A stretch of 64,000 nt of DNA, taken from the NCBI GenBank assembly GCA_016179045.1, contig JACOSL010000062.1, forward strand, positions 1-64,000. Direction: 5' to 3'. Below, one piece after another: positions 61,912 to 64,000 of the stretch. Each line of letters starts with the position of its first letter. Position 1 is the stretch's first letter. The notes under the pieces were generated by a model. The model ran no database searches. It was not told where the DNA came from and saw only the letters and a list, made by a program, of their open reading frames with translations. The translations under genes and the position numbers were made by a program. This stretch comes from Fimbriimonas ginsengisoli (GTDB lineage: Bacteria; Armatimonadota; Fimbriimonadia; Fimbriimonadales; Fimbriimonadaceae).

Positions 61912-62259
61912 ATGCTGCCGCTTCTGCCTGCCCTGTTGATGCTGATCCTGCACGGTCCCACCGGTGCGGAAAACTTGGCGGCCAACGATCGGGTTCCGGA
62001 GGCTCTGCGCGTCCTTGGGATGAGGTTATCAGGCTCGCGCGCGACGAGCGTGCGGCAAGTTGACCGGGCCAACGCCTTGGAGCTTGCTCGCGGGCAAGGC
62101 TTATCCCATGCGGTGATGTGCCTCATCGCGGGCGCGGAAGCCCCGACTGAAACGTCCGAGCGGCCAGAGCTTGTTGGGCTAGGGCTCGAGCCGAGCTTCC
62201 ATCTCGATTCGGGGCACTTCGAATGCCGCCGCAGCCGCGACGGACCCGCGATCCGCTAG
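61912..62259 (+). CDS. Small secreted protein of unknown function
   Basis: The 115-residue product begins with a signal peptide (LLPALLMLILHGPTGA). The mature part has no motif I recognise; it ends with a Cys-x2-Arg-Arg stretch (HFECRRSRDG). The start is supported by the tataat 13 bases upstream and by the signal peptide; the frame extends upstream to 61834 only by chance. It precedes secA by 80 bases. It could be lineage-specific. Confidence 0.5.
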   Translation: MLPLLPALLMLILHGPTGAENLAANDRVPEALRVLGMRLSGSRATSVRQVDRANALELARGQGLSHAVMCLIAGAEAPTETSERPELVGLGLEPSFHLDSGHFECRRSRDGPAIR

Positions 62260-62340
62260 TCGAAGATCGCCCCTTGGGCACGGCGAGCGCTTTTCAGCCT
62301 GCCTGCCCCGCGACCCGACCGCCAAGCGGAACGCCACCAC

Positions 62341-64000
62341 ATGAATTTCCTTAGAAAGCTGTTCGATACCAGCAAGCGAGACGTCGAATCCATCGCGCCG
62401 ATCGTCGTCGCGATCAACGAAATGGAGCCCGAGCTCCAGCGACTCCCCGACGAAAAGTTGAAGGAGCGTTCCGCCACCTTGCGGGCCAGGGCGATGGAGG
62501 GCGAGAGCCTAGATGTGCTCTTGCCCGAGATCTTCGCAATCGTTCGAGAGGTTAGCAAGCGCACGCTCGGGATGCGCCACTTCGACGTGCAGCATGTTGG
62601 CGCCGCGGTGCTCCACCAGGGGCGCATCGCGGAAATGAAGACCGGTGAAGGCAAGACCCTCGTCGCGGTGGCGCCTCTGATCCTGAACGCGCTCACAGGG
62701 CGCGGCTCGCACCTCGTCACCGTGAACGACTACCTAGCTCGCCGCGACGCGGTGTGGAACGGTCCCATCTTCCACTTCATGGGCCTGAGCGTCGGGGTCA
62801 TCCAGGGCCAGGGCGAAGACAACGAGGAGCTCGGCGGGTCTTACATCTATCAGCCGGGCGCGGAGCATGAAGACCCCCGTTACATGAATCTCGTCGAGTG
62901 CTCGCGACGCGAAGCCTACGGTTGCGACATCACCTACGGCACGAACCACGAATTCGGATTCGACTATCTGCGCGACAACATGGCGTTCTCGGAAGAGGAC
63001 CTCGTGATGCGCGAATTGCACTACGCGATCGTGGACGAGGTGGACTCGATCCTCATCGACGAGGCTCGCACGCCCCACATCATCAGCGGGCCGTCGATGG
63101 AGGACGTGTCGGTTTACAAGATCGTCAACCAGGTGGTCAAGAAGCTCGAAAAGGAAGTCCACTACACGGCCAACAAGAAGGACAACCAGGCCTCGCTGAC
63201 CGAGGACGGCATGGACCGGGTCGAAGAGTTGCTCGGCATCGGCAACCTCGCGAACGACCCGAAGATGTTCCACCACGTTAGCGCGAGCGTCAAGGCATAC
63301 GCCTTGTTCGACCGCGACATCGACTACGTGGTGCGCGGAAGCGAGGTGGTGATCGTCGACGAGAACACCGGGCGCATGATGTTCGGCCGGCGCTATTCCG
63401 AAGGCCTTCACCAGGCCCTCGAGGCGAAGGAAGGCGTGCCGGTGCAGAAGGAGAGCCAGACGGTCGCCACGATCACGTTCCAAAACCTCTTCCGGCTGTA
63501 CGAGAAGCTCGCGGGAATGACGGGCACGGCCAAAACCGAGGAGGACGAGTTCCGCAAGATTTACGGCCTCGACGTAGTCTCGATCCCAACCCACCGGGAC
63601 ATGATCCGGACCGACAACCAGGACATCATCTACAAGACCCTGGAGGCCAAGTTCCGCGGCATCGCGTGGGAGATTCTTCGTCTGTTCGCGAAGCAGCAAC
63701 CCGTGCTCGTTGGCACGCGTTCGATCGAGATGTCGGAGCAGGTGTCGGCGCGGCTCACCGCCGACATGCTTCAGCGCATGATCATAACCAAGCGCTTCCA
63801 AGATCGGCTGGAGGGCAAGAAGGACGTGCCCAAGGAGATTCGGGATGAAGTTCAGTCCGCCTACGAGAAGCCGGTTGGAGAACTCGATCGGCAGGCCGCT
63901 TCTGGGTTGCTGACAAAGCTTGGGGTTTCGTCCGACGTGCTCAAAGGCGATTGGGCGGACTGGTGCTTGGAGGCATTCGGCCTTGGGAGCGCCAACAAGG
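62341..64000 (+). CDS. secA: Preprotein translocase ATPase SecA (3' partial)
   Basis: The first 553 codons are present and the gene runs off the right edge. It starts MNFLRKLFDTSKRDVESI. The first nucleotide-binding domain has the Walker A AEMKTGEGKTLVA and VTVNDYLARRD, CDITYGTNHEFGFDYLRDNM, and Walker B IVDEVDSILIDEARTPHIIS. The preprotein-binding domain and IVDENTGRMMFGRRYSEGLHQALEAKE follow, then GTRSIEMSEQVS of the second domain. Two insertions are seen: about 20-25 residues before the ...REAYGCDITYG segment, and a longer one after GTRSIE. SecA drives Sec-dependent export of the many secreted proteins in this window. Confidence 0.95.
   Translation, partial: MNFLRKLFDTSKRDVESIAPIVVAINEMEPELQRLPDEKLKERSATLRARAMEGESLDVLLPEIFAIVREVSKRTLGMRHFDVQHVGAAVLHQGRIAEMKTGEGKTLVAVAPLILNALTGRGSHLVTVNDYLARRDAVWNGPIFHFMGLSVGVIQGQGEDNEELGGSYIYQPGAEHEDPRYMNLVECSRREAYGCDITYGTNHEFGFDYLRDNMAFSEEDLVMRELHYAIVDEVDSILIDEARTPHIISGPSMEDVSVYKIVNQVVKKLEKEVHYTANKKDNQASLTEDGMDRVEELLGIGNLANDPKMFHHVSASVKAYALFDRDIDYVVRGSEVVIVDENTGRMMFGRRYSEGLHQALEAKEGVPVQKESQTVATITFQNLFRLYEKLAGMTGTAKTEEDEFRKIYGLDVVSIPTHRDMIRTDNQDIIYKTLEAKFRGIAWEILRLFAKQQPVLVGTRSIEMSEQVSARLTADMLQRMIITKRFQDRLEGKKDVPKEIRDEVQSAYEKPVGELDRQAASGLLTKLGVSSDVLKGDWADWCLEAFGLGSANK

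Overview
The window is a high-GC bacterial chromosome segment with ordinary core genes and no phage, insertion sequence or CRISPR array that I can recognise. The cell is a diderm: there is a complete HlyD/RND/TolC efflux operon and a large beta-barrel-like protein. It also carries genes better known from Gram-positive lineages (RemA/DUF370, CsaB with DUF5693, YvcK, an RNase HIII-like enzyme, PdxS). Many starts lack a Shine-Dalgarno sequence, and several have a -10-like hexamer only 5-7 bases before the start codon. The mixture best fits Armatimonadota, probably Fimbriimonadia. That placement is inference; no rRNA gene is present to test it.

Layout. 1-7,000: the end of an anti-sigma gene and an STN-domain protein, cinA, an SRPBCC gene on the minus strand, then a tightly coupled operon of two zinc dehydrogenases, a cupin and an M48 protease. 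7,000-12,000: a lipoprotein, a secreted serine hydrolase and an M61 peptidase. 12,000-17,700: rpoN, a small membrane protein, then remA-mreB-mreC-mreD (cell shape) and a glutamate dehydrogenase. 17,700-23,900 (minus): rhomboid, DUF5693, csaB and a beta-barrel protein, probably an envelope module. 24,000-33,600: fabD-fabG, RNase H, a TfoX-like gene, polA, an HtrA-like protease and an R3H/SpoIIIAA-like ATPase. 33,600-38,000: mutS, then a lower-GC patch with two unknown genes. 38,000-43,200: holin-like, yvcK, gmk, coaBC, then purN-plsC and a lipoprotein on the minus strand. 43,300-48,200: a tail-to-tail HicA/HicB-like pair, a secreted protein, threonine dehydratase-RidA and an S9 peptidase. 48,273-48,686: a selenocysteine tRNA and a tRNA-Ser(GCU), transcribed divergently. 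49,000-56,900: the efflux operon, a DUF1579 protein and a lytic transglycosylase. 56,900-64,000: typA, secreted proteins, pdxS, and the first 553 codons of secA.

The genes fall into a few themes: envelope building (MreBCD, CsaB cluster, PlsC, lytic transglycosylase, SecA), secreted proteolysis (M48, M61, two S9-type hydrolases, HtrA, rhomboid), DNA maintenance (PolA, MutS, RNase H, CinA) and cofactors (CoaBC, PdxS).

The points I find most worth following are the tRNA-Sec with a long variable arm; remA joined to mreBCD while gmk-coaBC stands elsewhere without it; short dispersed repeats that run into reading frames and appear to supply protein N-termini; the dehydrogenase-dehydrogenase-cupin operon; the convergent HicA/HicB pair; and the lower-GC unknown gene with a nuclease-like motif.
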